Shown here in pieces: positions 47,876 through 59,661 of a stretch of 64,000 bases of DNA (position 1 is its first letter; the number at the start of each line of letters is the position of its first letter). Location of the stretch: positions 3,162,294 through 3,226,293 of the forward strand of contig NW_006500065.1 of assembly GCF_000471905.2 (NCBI RefSeq), in the 5' to 3' direction. The position numbers and the translations under genes are program-made. This DNA is from Amborella trichopoda (taxonomy: Eukaryota; Streptophyta; Magnoliopsida; Amborellales; Amborellaceae). Below the pieces are notes generated by a model, which worked only from the letters and a program-made list of their open reading frames with translations, did not search any database and was not told the DNA's origin.

Positions 47876-50038
47876 CTAAATAAATGGGGGTACGTATCCC
47901 AAATTTGATATTCTCGCTCCCAAATTGATTCTTCCTTTGAATGTTACTGTCATAAAATCTAGACTAGGGGAATCTCTTTGTTGGGCAAAAAATTGGACCC
48001 TTCTATCCAGAATCTCAATTGGTTGCTCCACATAAGTCAAATCTTCCCTAATCGAGAAACGCTCATGCTTCAAAACATGGGACGGATCGGGCTGATACTT
48101 TCTCAATAACAACACATAGAATACATCATGAATGTTGGCCTACTCAGGCGGTAGGGCCAATCGATATGCCATGACTCCAATCCTTTCTAAAATCTCAAAG
48201 GGTCCAATAAATCGTGGACTCAGTGTCCCATTTTTGCCAAATCTCGTTATGCCCTTAATTGGTGATACTTTCAGAAAGACTCGATCACCCTCTTCAAACT
48301 CAAGGTCCCTTCTCCTATTGTCGCCATAACTCTTCTGCCGACTTTGAGCCGTTTTAAGTCTTTCTCGGACTAGAGCGATCTTTTCTGAGGTCATTTGAAC
48401 CATCTCTGGCCCTAACAATCTTCTCTCACTGACTTCATCCTAACATATGGGTGATCTGCACTTCCTCCAATACAATGCCTCAAAAGGTGCCACCTGGAAA
48501 CTATTGTTATAAGAAAAATCTATCAGAGGTAGATGATCATCCCAATTTCCCTTGAAATCTGTAACACAGGCCCTCAACATATCTTTTAAGGTCTGAATTG
48601 TTCTTTTTTACTGTCCATCAGTTTGAGGGTGGAAAGCTGTACTGAAAGTGAGTTTGGTCCACATGGGCGACTGTAGGTTGCTCCAAAACCTTGAAGAAAA
48701 TCTAGAATCCAAGTCGGACACAATACTAACAGGCACCCCATGCAGTCTTACTATCTCCTTGATGAATAGTTGGGCCAACTTGTCCAGAGTGTAGGTAGTG
48801 CGGACTGACAAGAAATGAGCAACTTTAGTGAGTCGGTCTACAATACAAATGCTATCATGCCCCATACTTGATTTAGGTAGACTAGACATGAAATCCCTAG
48901 TTATGTGTTCCCATTTCCACTCTGGCGTAGGTAAGGGCTGTAACTGTCCAGCAGGCTTTTGATGTTCAGCCTTTACTTGTTAACACGTCAAACATTTAGA
49001 AACAAACTGCGCTACATCTTTCTTCATATTATTCCACCAAAATACTCTTTTTAAATCCCGGTACATTTTAGTGCTCCTTGGATGTGCCGTATAATGGGAG
49101 TGATGTGCCTCTTCCAAAATAGCCCTTTTTACCTTCCCATTGCTGGGGACACAAATCTGCCCTTTAAATCTTAACGTTTCATCACTGTCAAAGGAAAACT
49201 CTTCTTTTCTGAAAGAGATGGGGCTCTACTCTTATACATGAAATTGTTCCCTGCCCATCATCAAGGGACTGAGTTGGGTACCATTCTACTGCATCTTATA
49301 ATAGTTTCATCTCTCGGACCATCATGTGAGCCACTAACAGCACGAGGCTTCCTATTTAAGGCATCTGCCACGACGTTTGTCTTACCCGTGTGGTAGTTGA
49401 TGATATAATCATAATCAGTGAGCAAGTCCATCCACCTTCTTTGTCTCATGTTTAATTATCTCTAAGAAAACAAGGACTTTAGGCTCTTATGGTCGGTAAA
49501 TACTTTAAATTGGGCCCCATACAGAGAATGCCTCCAAATTTGTAGGGTAAAAACCACAGCCGCCAACTCCAAATCATGAGTATGATAGTTTTGTTCATAT
49601 GGCTTTAATTGCATGGAGGCGGAGGCTATAACCTTTCCTTGTTGCATCAGTACACATCCAAGCCCTTGTGTGAGGCATCCGTGCAGACTATAAAATCTTC
49701 ATTCCCCTCGGGCAAGGTCAGTATCGGGGCTATAATCAATCTTTTCTTTAGTTCCTGAAAATTTCTCTCGCAGTTATCAGACCATTCAAACTTGACTTCT
49801 TTTGGGTCAGGGGGGTGAGGGAAAGTGCTATTTTCGAGAACCCCTCCACAAAACGTCTATAATACCCTGCCAATCTCAGAAAACTATGGACTTCATATAC
49901 ATTCGTTGGTTTTTCCTACTTGAGCACATCTTTAATCTTATAAGGGTCAACTGCCACCCCGTCTTTGGAAATAATATGTTCAAAGAAAGCTACGCTTGGA
50001 AGCTAGAATTCACTCTTACTGAGCTTGACATATACCTT
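47876..50038 (-). pseudogene. Chromovirus pol 3' part: RT end, RNase H, integrase, chromodomain
   Basis: Minus-strand order from 50038 down: the end of RT (KLSK.EF, GVAVDPYKI, SFL.LAGYYRRFVEGFSKIA), RNase H ([42 protein letters not shown]), the integrase zinc-binding motif (HH..H then KCLTC), the core (DSICIVDRLTK, VSDLDSRF, HPQTDGQ), the integrase C-terminus with an RFIGPFEILERIG block, and a chromodomain (FSIREDLTYVEQPIEILDRR). Several stops and shifts break the frame. Right after HPQTDGQ the expected Ser-Glu is a stop followed by Lys, so the third catalytic acidic residue of integrase is lost. This classifies the element as a chromovirus and shows that it cannot integrate. Confidence 0.9.
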
Positions 50039-51213
50039 TGTAGACACCCCATTTTAAAGCTGGCAAATTATGTAGTTTCTTGAACTCTTAGGACCACACT
50101 TAACCTAGTAACCCCAATTCCATAGTTCACACAGCCTACCCAGTGACCTAGAACTAGTTTGCCTGCCCAGAACCCTGCAGAACCTTGTTTTGATAAAGAT
50201 TTCTGTAAACGCCCTATTTTACCAAAAAAGTAATTAAAAATAGTACAAAACTCCGGTTTGACCCAAATTTTCTTTGGTGGCTTCACAAGAGGCTGAGGAA
50301 GGCAGTAAAATTGAGAAAAAATCAATTTGGATAAGTTTTAGTTTGGGCGACACCAGTAGAGTCGCCCAAGTCATCTTGTAAATGTTTTTTTTTGCCAAAA
50401 AAATAAGTAAAAATAGTAAAAAAAATCCGTTTTGACCCAAAAGTTTTTCGGTAGCTTCACAATAGGCTAAGGAATGCATTAAAAGTAAAAAATTTCAATT
50501 TTGACACTTTTTGACGTGGGTGACACGAGCAATGTCGCCCAGCCACACACCTAGTGTCGCTCAAATTTGGGACCCTCAAAACCTTTTTTTTTTTATATGT
50601 ATGTGTTTGTTACATGAGTATATCCTTCCTGGATGATTTTGACTCCTATAAAGCCCCTTTTCATGGCCATTAGACATGGAACAAACATAAAAAACCTGAG
50701 AGAAATCAGAAACCCTAGGGATAGCTTAAGGAAACCCCCGTCTTCCTGGAATTGCATCCCTTAAGCCTAAGAGAGCCTAGACCTATGACACCTAGAACAA
50801 TCTATAGGGCACAACCACCCTATACTGAAGAGATTTGCTAGCTAATATCTGGATCATAGAGACAAAAGATGATCGGTTCTGATACGGGCGAGCCCTAAAA
50901 GGCTTGGGAGTCCTAGGTCATCCGGCCCGGTTCAGTATCATTTTATTCCAATTTATCTCTTTTGATTTTATTGTTTTCATTCTATTTTGATCTATTTTTT
51001 TACTTAAAAATAATATCTTGTAGTGTCTTGGATCATGATGGCCTTGCCACAGATCTGAGAGTAGATCTGCTGGTTTCCGAGCAGATCCAGCCTCAGATAT
51101 GAATTTGATTTTTCCCACCTTCTCTACCATTCTTTTATTGCATTTTATTTAGTTTAAGGTGTCAGATCCGAGAGATCTTCACCACCAGATATGTCAGGTT
51201 GGCATCATAAACA
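50039..51213 (+). repeat. Left LTR of nested element (1175 bp)
   Basis: TGTAGACACCCC...AAACA. It aligns with the reverse complement of 58526-59661 along its length, including GGCAAATTATGT, CTTAGGACCACACTTAAC and GTTTGCCTGCCCAGAACC. The many substitutions and small indels mean an old insertion. It contains GGGCGAC hairpins at 50345-50367 and 50518-50540. Confidence 0.88.
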
Positions 51214-53172
51214 GTTTGGCGCCCACCGTGGGGCATTTGGAGCTTGATCCAAGCGCCAAAATACGATTTATATTTACTATTTTTCATTGTTTTCTATCAC
51301 AAAAAGTCCCAAGAATTTGAAGTAATCAGGATCCAAGGTTTCGGTGCTCCAAAACCCTACTTTTTCTAGGCGACACCACCTGTATCGCTAAGATTTTTCA
51401 AATTCTTTTGAAACTTTGCAGATCCATTCTAGGGCCTCTTTTGTGACTGTGCACAAAATTTTAGAGCAAAATAAATTTTTTAAAAATACCAAAAACATAT
51501 TTTACTGTTATGTCTACACTGTTTTACTTTACTTTGTTTTAATTTATTTCATCATAATATATTTTTTTTCTGCTTATTAAAAGTTTAAAGTAGGCTTATT
51601 TCATCAATTTTGACCATAAAAAAATAAAAACAAAATAAAAAATAATAATGTTTTGGGCGACATTAGCAGTGTCGCCCACCTTGTAGGGGCGACACCATAC
51701 GTGTCGCCCAACTGCAAAGGTCCCAGAAATTTTTTGGGACCCCACAGGACTGTTCCAAGGACTTTTGGCTCCCAGTTGGCCAAGTTTTGAGTTAAAATAA
51801 AATTTTTAAAAATATAAAAAATATTTTGCTTCAGATATGTCTGTGATGTTTCTAACTCTTTTATTTTATTTTAGTTTGTTAATTTTGATCAAAATTATAT
51901 TTTCCTTGCTTTCACCATGCTTAGTTTAACAGTATTTCATTAAGGTTAAAAAAATAAAAAAATAAAAAAGAATAAATATACATCGAGGGCTGCTTGCACC
52001 CTCCTGAACCATATCCTGATCGAGTCACCCTCGACTCGGGCCGCGCTCGAGTTAGCATGGATCGTGCCTGGTCTCATTGTTCTGACGTTACCTTCTCGGG
52101 GGTTGCTTACCCCTCCATTTATACTGTACTTCAAGCGAGTTTCGCGTCGAAGTGTGCATTGCTAAGCACAATCAGTGTCGAGCTCTCACTTATTTCCTTT
52201 ATTGTTTTGTGTGTATTGTGTGCTCGACTTTATTTTAATTGCATGCTTCTTTACACACTCCAGCACAGACCCGACAGGGAGTGCAAAGGAAACCAACAAA
52301 CAAATATTTTGAAAGACCTCAAATCCGCATTAACGGCGTGAGGGGAACCTAGCTTTGAGAGTTGAGGTGGTTGGGATTCGCACAACGTTAATTGTGAGTG
52401 CCCCTCCGTAATCCTTTGCCTCAAAGAAACTCCACGTATAGTAGGACCTAGTGAACATCTTGTAACATGAGGCCAGGACCTATGTGGGGACCTATATCAG
52501 CCTAACCGCATTTTAGTAGTTAGGAACCCACTATCAAGCCAAGCCTACCGCTAGTACGATACTAGGTCAAACATTTTCATATTCTTGATTGCTTATTTCT
52601 TTTGGTTCATCTTAGATCTCAGTCCGGATCTGCTTTTGGTCCAAGCTGAGCCCTTTGGGTCCCAGTCTAGGCTTATAGCCAGCCTAGCCCAGGTCCAAAC
52701 TAGGTTCCGCCTTGGTTCGAGCCAATGGCTCGCGCCTAACTCAACCTTGATCCTGTCCGGGTCCACACCCTGTCTAAGTTTCATAAACCTCTTGGTCCAA
52801 GCCTAGGCTTGCACCCAGCTCACAGCCAGGTCCGAACCTAGACGCATCTTGGTCCGAGCCAAAACTTATTATACATGTCTAGTCTAGATCTTAGTTTAGG
52901 TTCTGGCATAGGTCTAAGCATAGAGTTGCCTCTAGAGCTAGACTAGGCTTACCCTAGTTCAGGGTTCAAACCAAAACCCATTGAGTGTAGCATTCAGTCC
53001 AGTCCTAGCCTAGATCTTAGCTAGGGTTTTGCCCATAGAGTCAGACTAGGTCTATTGTGAGGCGTCGAGTCTAGGAATCATGACCTAGGATCATAGTAAA
53101 GCAAGGTCCAACCCTTTGGTCCTCGCTCAGTTGAGATCCAGAGAACCTAGTCAGTCCGAGAGGCACTGTCAC
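51214..53172 (+). other. Untranslated leader of nested element
   Basis: Starts with the PBS-like sequence. Two strong hairpin motifs lie at 51655-51677 and 51687-51709, and a weaker one at about 51369-51388. From about 52620 to 52900, TTGGTCC(G/A)AGCC and CAGGTCC(A/G)AAC recur at 58-79-bp spacing as a degenerate tandem array. No coding sequence was recognised. Confidence 0.6.
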
Positions 53173-55241
53173 ATGGCTCCCTCACAAATCATCCATAGCA
53201 CTCGTGTTAGTGAGCCGACTCTCAACCCACATGGAACCAAACTTAGCCGTCCAAGTCGCCTTCAAGGCCACCATTTAGAAGTCACAAGCTAACAAGTTGA
53301 TAAGGTTCGTAACACCTTGAATAGTCAAGGGGTCAGGTCGGGGGCAATCCTTCAAGACATGAGAGTTAACCTCAAATCCAGTCGGCATGACAAGAATAAG
53401 GCCCCAGCCCAAATCTTTGAGCCAGCTGATCTTAGCCGTATGAACCCTGATGGTCAATTAGCAGCCCAACATTCCAGTCTTGACAATCAGTCAGTTAGTG
53501 GGCGATTGGGTTCACATACAACTAAGGAAAGTATGCCCAAGCAACCCATCACCCGTAAAGATAAGAGTTTTAACGTAACTCGATATAAAGACAATCCTAA
53601 GGTGCATGCTTACTTTCAAGATATGCTGAATAGAGGGTACAACATCCAGCATAGTCAATCCGGGAAAGTCAGGTCGGAAGCTTAAGCCATGGGCCAAGTC
53701 CAACATTTTGGCTCAAACCATATTAATCATAGGGTTGTTAGCCTACTAATCCAACCCACTACGGGCCAGGGGTCTAGTTCTAATCATCACTCGAGCCCAC
53801 GCTTACCTAAAGGGCAGACTCCCTCTGACAGTAGTAATGACATTCCTTCACTTTTTCAGTCCAGTGCTGGGGCAAGAGAATACCCTAACCTTAAGGATAG
53901 ATCATCCAATCAAGGTCAGGGTCAGGTAGACCTAGCCTCCCAAGGTCAAAGGTCTAGTCGTCACAACAGCTTGAGGCGTCCATCCCAGTTAAGTGATGAT
54001 CCTATCCTATAGGCCTCCTTGTGTGGCCAAGTTGTGCAATCTCCGAGTAATGGGTATTCTTTGGCCCGATTCAACTCGAGTGAGTCTACAAGCTGACAAA
54101 CGGCACATCAAATTCAACACATTCCTCAGGCTCAGTCCTTGGGGCAGCCCGCTACATGGGCTCAACAACCAGTTTATACGAGCCACATATCACAAAGTCA
54201 GGTTCAACAGACCATACAACCGAGCCAGCTCACAACTATAATGACGGCTCAATTTGCTCATATAAAATGCCTCCAATACTCTTTAGAGAAAATGAGAATA
54301 TGAGATTTCTCAACTCCTAAAGCTTATGTACAAGAAATTCTAGGACACTTAGAAGATCTACCAGTGGAGTTTGTGATGCCATAGTTCAGAAATAGACTTT
54401 CAGGAAAAGAGGATCTTGAGGCACACATCAACGCCTACTTATTGATGGTCCACACACTGCGAGACCGACTTAACCAACTTAAGGTCATGTTCTCGCATAG
54501 CTTATTAGAAGATCCCTTGATGTGGCATCAAAGATTCATGAAGGATGACCCTCAAGCAACTTCTAACGAAATGTTTAGGCAATTTTCCTTCTGCTATAGT
54601 GGAGGAAGGCCAAGACCCGTCACCCTTGGTAAGGTAACTTCCACCAAACAGAAGTCGGGCGAGTCTCCTTCGCTATTTATAACTAGATTCAAAGCGGCCA
54701 CTATGTAGGTTATTGAAACTCCACTCCTTGAAGCTGTGAAGGTAAGCATGGTATTAGAGAACATGACTCCATAATATATCATGTTCTTTAGTATGAGCGC
54801 AGTCTCTTACTCGTTTGATGTTTTGTTTGAAAGAATATCACGATACGCGCGAGCTAAGGAAGATAAGCCGCAGTCGAAAACCCTCTCAAGAAGAAGAGGT
54901 GAACATGATCAAGAAAAAGCAACCCTTCTACAAACCATTCGCAAGAAAAGACTAAAATTCATTCTACCACATAGAGAATGCATACTTCTACACCAAGGGA
55001 ATTCACTCCCATTGATGAGCCTATGACTACTGTCATGAATAAGTTGCTTAAGGCAGAATTACCGACAACAGCCAAAATTCCTCTTTTCCATGGAGGCAAT
55101 ACATCTCAATGGTGCGATTGGCATCAAAACTCTACTCATAGCACTGAGGAATGTCGAGCATTCAGACATAGAGTTCAAGATCTCATTGATAACGACATGA
55201 TAAGTGTCGAAAAGGAATACGTTGATGGTAAAGAAGAATAA
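53173..55241 (+). pseudogene. Ogre/Tat-like gag of nested element, broken
   Basis: Coding similarity in shifting frames. The conserved gag core lies at 54370-54708: FRNRLSGKEDLEAHINAY, DPLMWHQRFMKD, QATSNEMFRQF, KQKSGESPSLFITRFKAATM. It continues through VIETPLLEAV and FDVLFERISRYARAKED (54712-54868). A histidine/cysteine segment CDWHQNSTHSTEEC..FRHRVQDLID follows at about 55110-55195, the pattern of Tat/Ogre gag zinc-binding regions. At least five stops or frameshifts interrupt it. The upstream 0.9 kb is Gln/Ser-rich and less certain. Confidence 0.75.
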
Positions 55242-58200
55242 GAAACTCTAGATATCTCAACAAAGAATACTAATGTCAACCTGATTCTCAGGAGAATCAC
55301 AAGCTGTGCCCAAACCCGAAGAACATCCACAAATGCCTTGAAGCACAAGAAGAAATCAATTGAAAAGGCTAGTAGAAAGTCAATTAGATGAAGAACAAAA
55401 TGAGCATAATCTCACCCAAAACTTAATGACTAAAGATACTCAAGATCAAAGCAGTGGGGATGACCGTAGCTCCAAGCCCATAACCGAAGAAGGGGCAGAA
55501 GAACGGGTTATCACATATAGAATTCCACTCTAAGATACACTCTAAAAAGTGGTACAAGAAATCCCCATCATCAAGAGTCACACTAGGGCATATGAACCTT
55601 TCAACCCATATTTTCAAGTTAATATAATAAATTCTTTATACGTGTGTGGTAACAAATCAAACTCGCAAAGGCAATATGAACTCGAGCATAAGCTCAACCA
55701 AGGTTTTGAAGCTATGGATTCCCAAGCCCATCACGATAAAAAAAATCTTAATTCTAGGACAATAACTTGTGAGGGACAAATGAGTAAGTGCTAAAAGGAA
55801 GCCCTTAACCTCAAAACCTTGACGACCCACTTAAATTGGATCAATATGATGAGGACGATGTGCTAGAAATTGACGCGGTCCAGATCAACAAGAAGGGATC
55901 ACCTTCCAAACAAGGGGTCAACATCCCAAAGTCTCCCATTACTCTTCCAATCAAGGGTACACATCAAATATCAAAAAAAATCGAACCTTTGGAAATTCTA
56001 AGGGCCCACCTGGGCCACCTTCACCAGACTTCTTCGCCAACCCATCTTTATGGGATGAGGAGCCAAGCTCAGAAAATTTAACCGAGTCACCTCTCAGGGT
56101 GAACCCAGTTATAAATGATGGAAAAGTAAAGAGCCCAGATTTAACTATTCCCAAATATTTGGCATCTTCACTAGAGTTGATAGAACTTGAACCTTTGGAA
56201 ATTCTAAGGGGCCCACCTGAGCCACCTTCACAAGAGTTCTTGAATGATTAGGATCAAGAATTGGATATTGAAAATCTGACCATGTTACCTCCTCTAGAGG
56301 CAAGCTCTTTAAAATTCATTAACGACATGAGCACATCTCCGATAACCAGAACATCACCATATCAAGATAATTCATTCTATGAAGAACAAGTTCTCAACAG
56401 AACAGAAAGCTCTGCAGAGGCAACCCCATCAAAATATTCAATAGGGGAAAACTCCTCTCATGAAGAGGATACAATAGGGGCAACTAATGAGACTGAAACC
56501 TTCTTCATTGACTCCCAACATGTCGTAAGTCCATCTAACACCAACTTAATCAATCTTCTAATACGAGAGTCTTACCTAAGCTTGAGCATTGGGTAGGATC
56601 CTACTACATAGTTAACCTCCGAAAAGAAATTCAAAATTTGCAATGAAAAAGATTACGAAAAAGGAGTTGGATGATCACTCACCCTTTACAAATAACTAAA
56701 TGAGGCATTCATGCCTCACCCTCCGAAAGGCATTAAAGCCTAATGTGTAACATGAAGTACTCCATGAATGAGAAAACCCTGATGAGCCTATCTATCCATA
56801 CAGAAGACTGAGGGATTAGGAAACTAAGAGTGATTTTTAGTCACAAGATCAAGGTTCAAGTGGAGCAGTTTAAAGGAAAACTTCAACGGAGTCTCAACAA
56901 CCATTGTCAAAGAGATTTTGGATGCCAATCTGGGTCAAGGGAAATCAGAGGAAGACTGATATTAGAACCTCCCTACCACTTGGAGGAGGGAAAGATTACC
57001 GAATTCTTACATGATTTTAAGGTGAGTTGCTAAAAAAAAAAAAGACGCACCTTTTGACTCTTCCTCCTCCTCCCCCTCTTAAAAAAAAAAAGAAAAAATC
57101 TGCTAGGCTGAAAATCCGAAAGGAACCCCATGCGTTGGAGAAAAGGGCTACCGGGCTGAATACCCGAAAGGGACCCCGAAGCGATAAAAAAGAAAAAAAA
57201 AAAAATTTCGCTGAGCTGAAAATCCGAAAACCAAGCATTGAAAAAAAAGCTACTGGGCTGAACACCTGAAAGAGACCCCGGGGCAACAAAAAAAAGAAGT
57301 TCTTTCCTTCCTTCTACTCTCCAAAGTCTTTGATCTCTAAACATCTCCTCTTCCTCCCCTTGAGTCAAAGTGGTATTAAAGAAAAATCAATAAGCAATAG
57401 CCTGACAGAACGTTGTTAAGGACCTAGAATGTCTGAAACTTTGAAAGGGTGAGTGGTGGAGGAACGAAATCGAAAATCCAAAGAGATTTTGAACACCTAG
57501 GGGCAGTATCCTGTATTTTCAAGACTCTGTTTCGCGTGAAGCTCCCAAGAACTCTCTTTAAATTGCAATACAAGAGATGAGGTTGGAAGATAAATAAATA
57601 CTTGATGATTCCTCGTCCCAAAAATTCAAACAGGGACTTGATACACTCACATAGGTTCCACCAAAGGGGTCACAAGTGGTTAAATTGTAAGACCTATGTT
57701 AAAAGAAAAACAACCCCCAATAGGGGCAGCAAAAAAAAAAAAAACTCCACAGTCGTATGAGTATAACTGCCGACTATGCCGTTAATCGCTGCATGATGTT
57801 AAACTGCTTAAAGGGCTCTATGGTTGCAAGAATTAAAACTGATAACCAAAATTTGTTTTTCAAAATGTCTTTCCCTTTTCAAAAGTCTCACTATATGTCA
57901 TGTGTTTTCAAAAACTGTAATTGTTTTGTTAAAATCGTAACATGTCCCTATTTCAGGTTCTATTCAAAGATCTCCCCTACTTTCAAAATTTCTAAAATTG
58001 ACTTTTAAAACAAAGGAGCTAGGACACCCGTATATGATGATCACCGCGTTGCTGCCTCGTCTCTCTACCTATAGAAAGCCTTTTCCTATAGAAAACCTTA
58101 GGAAATCCTGAGGAAATCCAAGAAAATGCAGATTTGCAGAGTTGAAACTGAAGTTACGTGGCATGGAAAAAAAATCCAACTCAAGTTTTAAGCTTGTGTA

Positions 58201-58340
58201 ACTCACCGACATCACACGTCGAAAAACCTTGGGAGGAAAAATGCCCTAGGTGGGTTAGTTCGGTGAGCGCAATGACTTGGAGGGATAGTTGGTGTGCCCT
58301 CTAACCATGAGACATCAGGAACAAATTTTTAATGTTTGCA
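55242..58340 (+). other. 3' internal region of nested element, no pol found
   Basis: No protease, RT or integrase motifs in any frame. Acidic, Pro/Ser-rich frames (55836-56081, 56261-56596) contain a partial repeat: CCTTTGGAAATTCTAAGGG..CCACCTG at 55987 and 56190. They have no recognised family. 57098-57281 holds four units of GGCTGAA(A/T)ACCCGAAAGG type, as often seen in the 3' region of Tat-type elements. The sequence ends at the join with the reversed RT fragment near 58340. Confidence 0.5.
57098..57281 (+). repeat. Four-unit repeat GGCTGAAAATCCGAAAGG
   Basis: Units start near 57104, 57149, 57214 and 57255, separated by A-rich spacers. They carry GCTGAA(A/T)A(T/C)CCGAAA and GGACCCCG motifs and show no coding meaning. 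Confidence 0.75.
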
Positions 58341-58344
58341 TTAT

Positions 58345-58525
58345 CCTCTCTTTTCTTAACAAACTCCCCTGCCGCCTTTATGGATCTGATGAACAGAGTT
58401 TTTAGACCCTATCCGGATGACTTTGTAGTGGTCTATATAGATGATATTTTGGTATATTCCAATAATCAAGAAGAACATGAACAACATTTAATAATGGTCC
58501 TCTAGACCCTAAGAACAGAGAAGTT
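58345..58525 (+). pseudogene. Reversed fragment of chromovirus reverse transcriptase
   Basis: On the plus strand, opposite to the rest of the host element: [20 protein letters not shown], then [20 protein letters not shown] with the YxDD catalytic motif, ending RTEK directly before the inverted LTR. The next host residues (VYVKLSK) are found on the minus strand at the left edge of the insertion (50038), so both are halves of one RT gene. One stop interrupts it. Confidence 0.88.
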
Positions 58526-59661
58526 TGTTTATGATGCAAATATGATAGATCTGGTGGTGAAGATCTCTCGGATCTGACACCTTAAACTAAATAAAATGCA
58601 ATAACAGAATGGTAGAAAAGGTGGGACAAATTGAATTCAGATCTGAGGCTAGATCTGCCCAGAAACAAGCAGATCTACTCTCAGATCTGTGGCAGGGCCA
58701 GCATGATACAAGACATTACAAAAAAATATTTTTAAGTAAATAAACATATCAAAATAAAATGAAAACAATGAAAGAAAAAGAGATAAAATGGAAGAAAATG
58801 ATACCGAATCGGGCCAGATGACCCAGCACTCCCGAGCCTTCGAAGGCTCGCCCCTATCAGAATAGATCCTCGTTTGTCTCTCTGATTCGGATATTAGCCA
58901 GAAAGTCTCTTCAGTATAGGGTGGTTGTAACTATAGATGGTTCTATGTGTCCTAGGTTTAGGCTCTCTCCGGCTTAAGGGTTGAAGTTCTAAGAGGCTGG
59001 GGTTTTCCTGAAGCTCTCCCTAGGATTTTTTATTTCTCTCAAGTTTTTATCTTTGTCCCCCATCTAATGCCCACGAAAAGAGGCTTTATAGGGGTCAAAA
59101 TTAGCTGGGAAGGATATACTCATGTAACAAATGCATACATATCTAAAAATAAGGGTTTTGAGGGTCTCAGATCTGAGCAACACTGCTTGTGTCACCCAAG
59201 CCAAAAAGTGTAAAAATTAAAATATTTTCACCTTGAATGCATTCCTTAGCCTCTTTGAAACTACCGAAAAAAATTTGGGTTAAAAAGGATTTTTTTACTA
59301 TTTTTAATGATTTGTTTAGTAAAACAAGACATTTACAAGATGACTTGGGCGACGCTCAGTGTCGCCCAAACTGAAACTTGTCCAAATTGATTTTGTTTTC
59401 AAATTAGGTGTCTTCCTCAAACTCTTGTGAAGCCACTAGAAAAAATTTGGGTCAAAACATATTTGTACTATTTTTAATGATTTTTTGGTAAAACAGGGTG
59501 TTTACAGAAATCTTGGTCAAAACAGGGTTCTGGGCAGGCAAACTGGTTCTGGCTCATAGGATAGGCTGTGTGATCTATGGATTTGGGTTTACTATGTTAA
59601 GTGTGGTCCTAAGGGTTTAAGAAGCCACATAATTTGCCAGTTTAAAAATGGGGTGTCTACA
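58526..59661 (-). repeat. Right LTR of nested element, inverted (1136 bp)
   Basis: Reads TGTAGACACCCC...CATAAACA on the minus strand. Its outer 3' end (58526) adjoins the RT fragment. Its TGTAGACA end (59661) adjoins CCAAAGAGGGGCAAC on the minus strand. That stretch fits the host protease frame and also looks like a polypurine tract, so the exact origin of the last bases is ambiguous. Confidence 0.85.

Larger units (their letters stand above)
50039..59661 (+). mobile_element. Nested LTR element with gag only (TR-GAG-like), right LTR inverted
   Basis: Inserted in the RT gene of the chromovirus. The left LTR 50039-51213 (TGTAGACACCCC...CATAAACA) is followed by a PBS-like TGGCGCCCACCGTGGGG (51217-51233), a long leader, a degenerate Ogre/Tat-like gag (53173-55241) and non-pol sequence. 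The second LTR (58526-59661) is in the opposite orientation. The outer flanks restore the host: in host orientation GAGAAGTT precedes the LTR at 58526 and AAGGTATATGTC follows the LTR end at 50039. This gives a 4/5-matching 5-bp TSD (AAGTT/AAGGT) and continues the RT reading frame. A host RT fragment (58345-58525) also lies reversed, so a segment of about 1.3 kb containing LTR plus RT was inverted after insertion, or the assembly is misjoined here. Confidence 0.8.

Noticed and set aside
47452-47879. Several 100-130-codon frames with Ala-Leu-Ser-Arg repeats
   Set aside because: Produced by the 15-bp minisatellite, whose length is a multiple of three; located inside an LTR.
58526-59661. Right LTR as an independent solo-LTR insertion
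   Set aside because: The immediate flanks (AAGTT left, GTTGC right) do not match each other, whereas pairing with the left edge of the nested element restores the RT frame and a 4/5 TSD.
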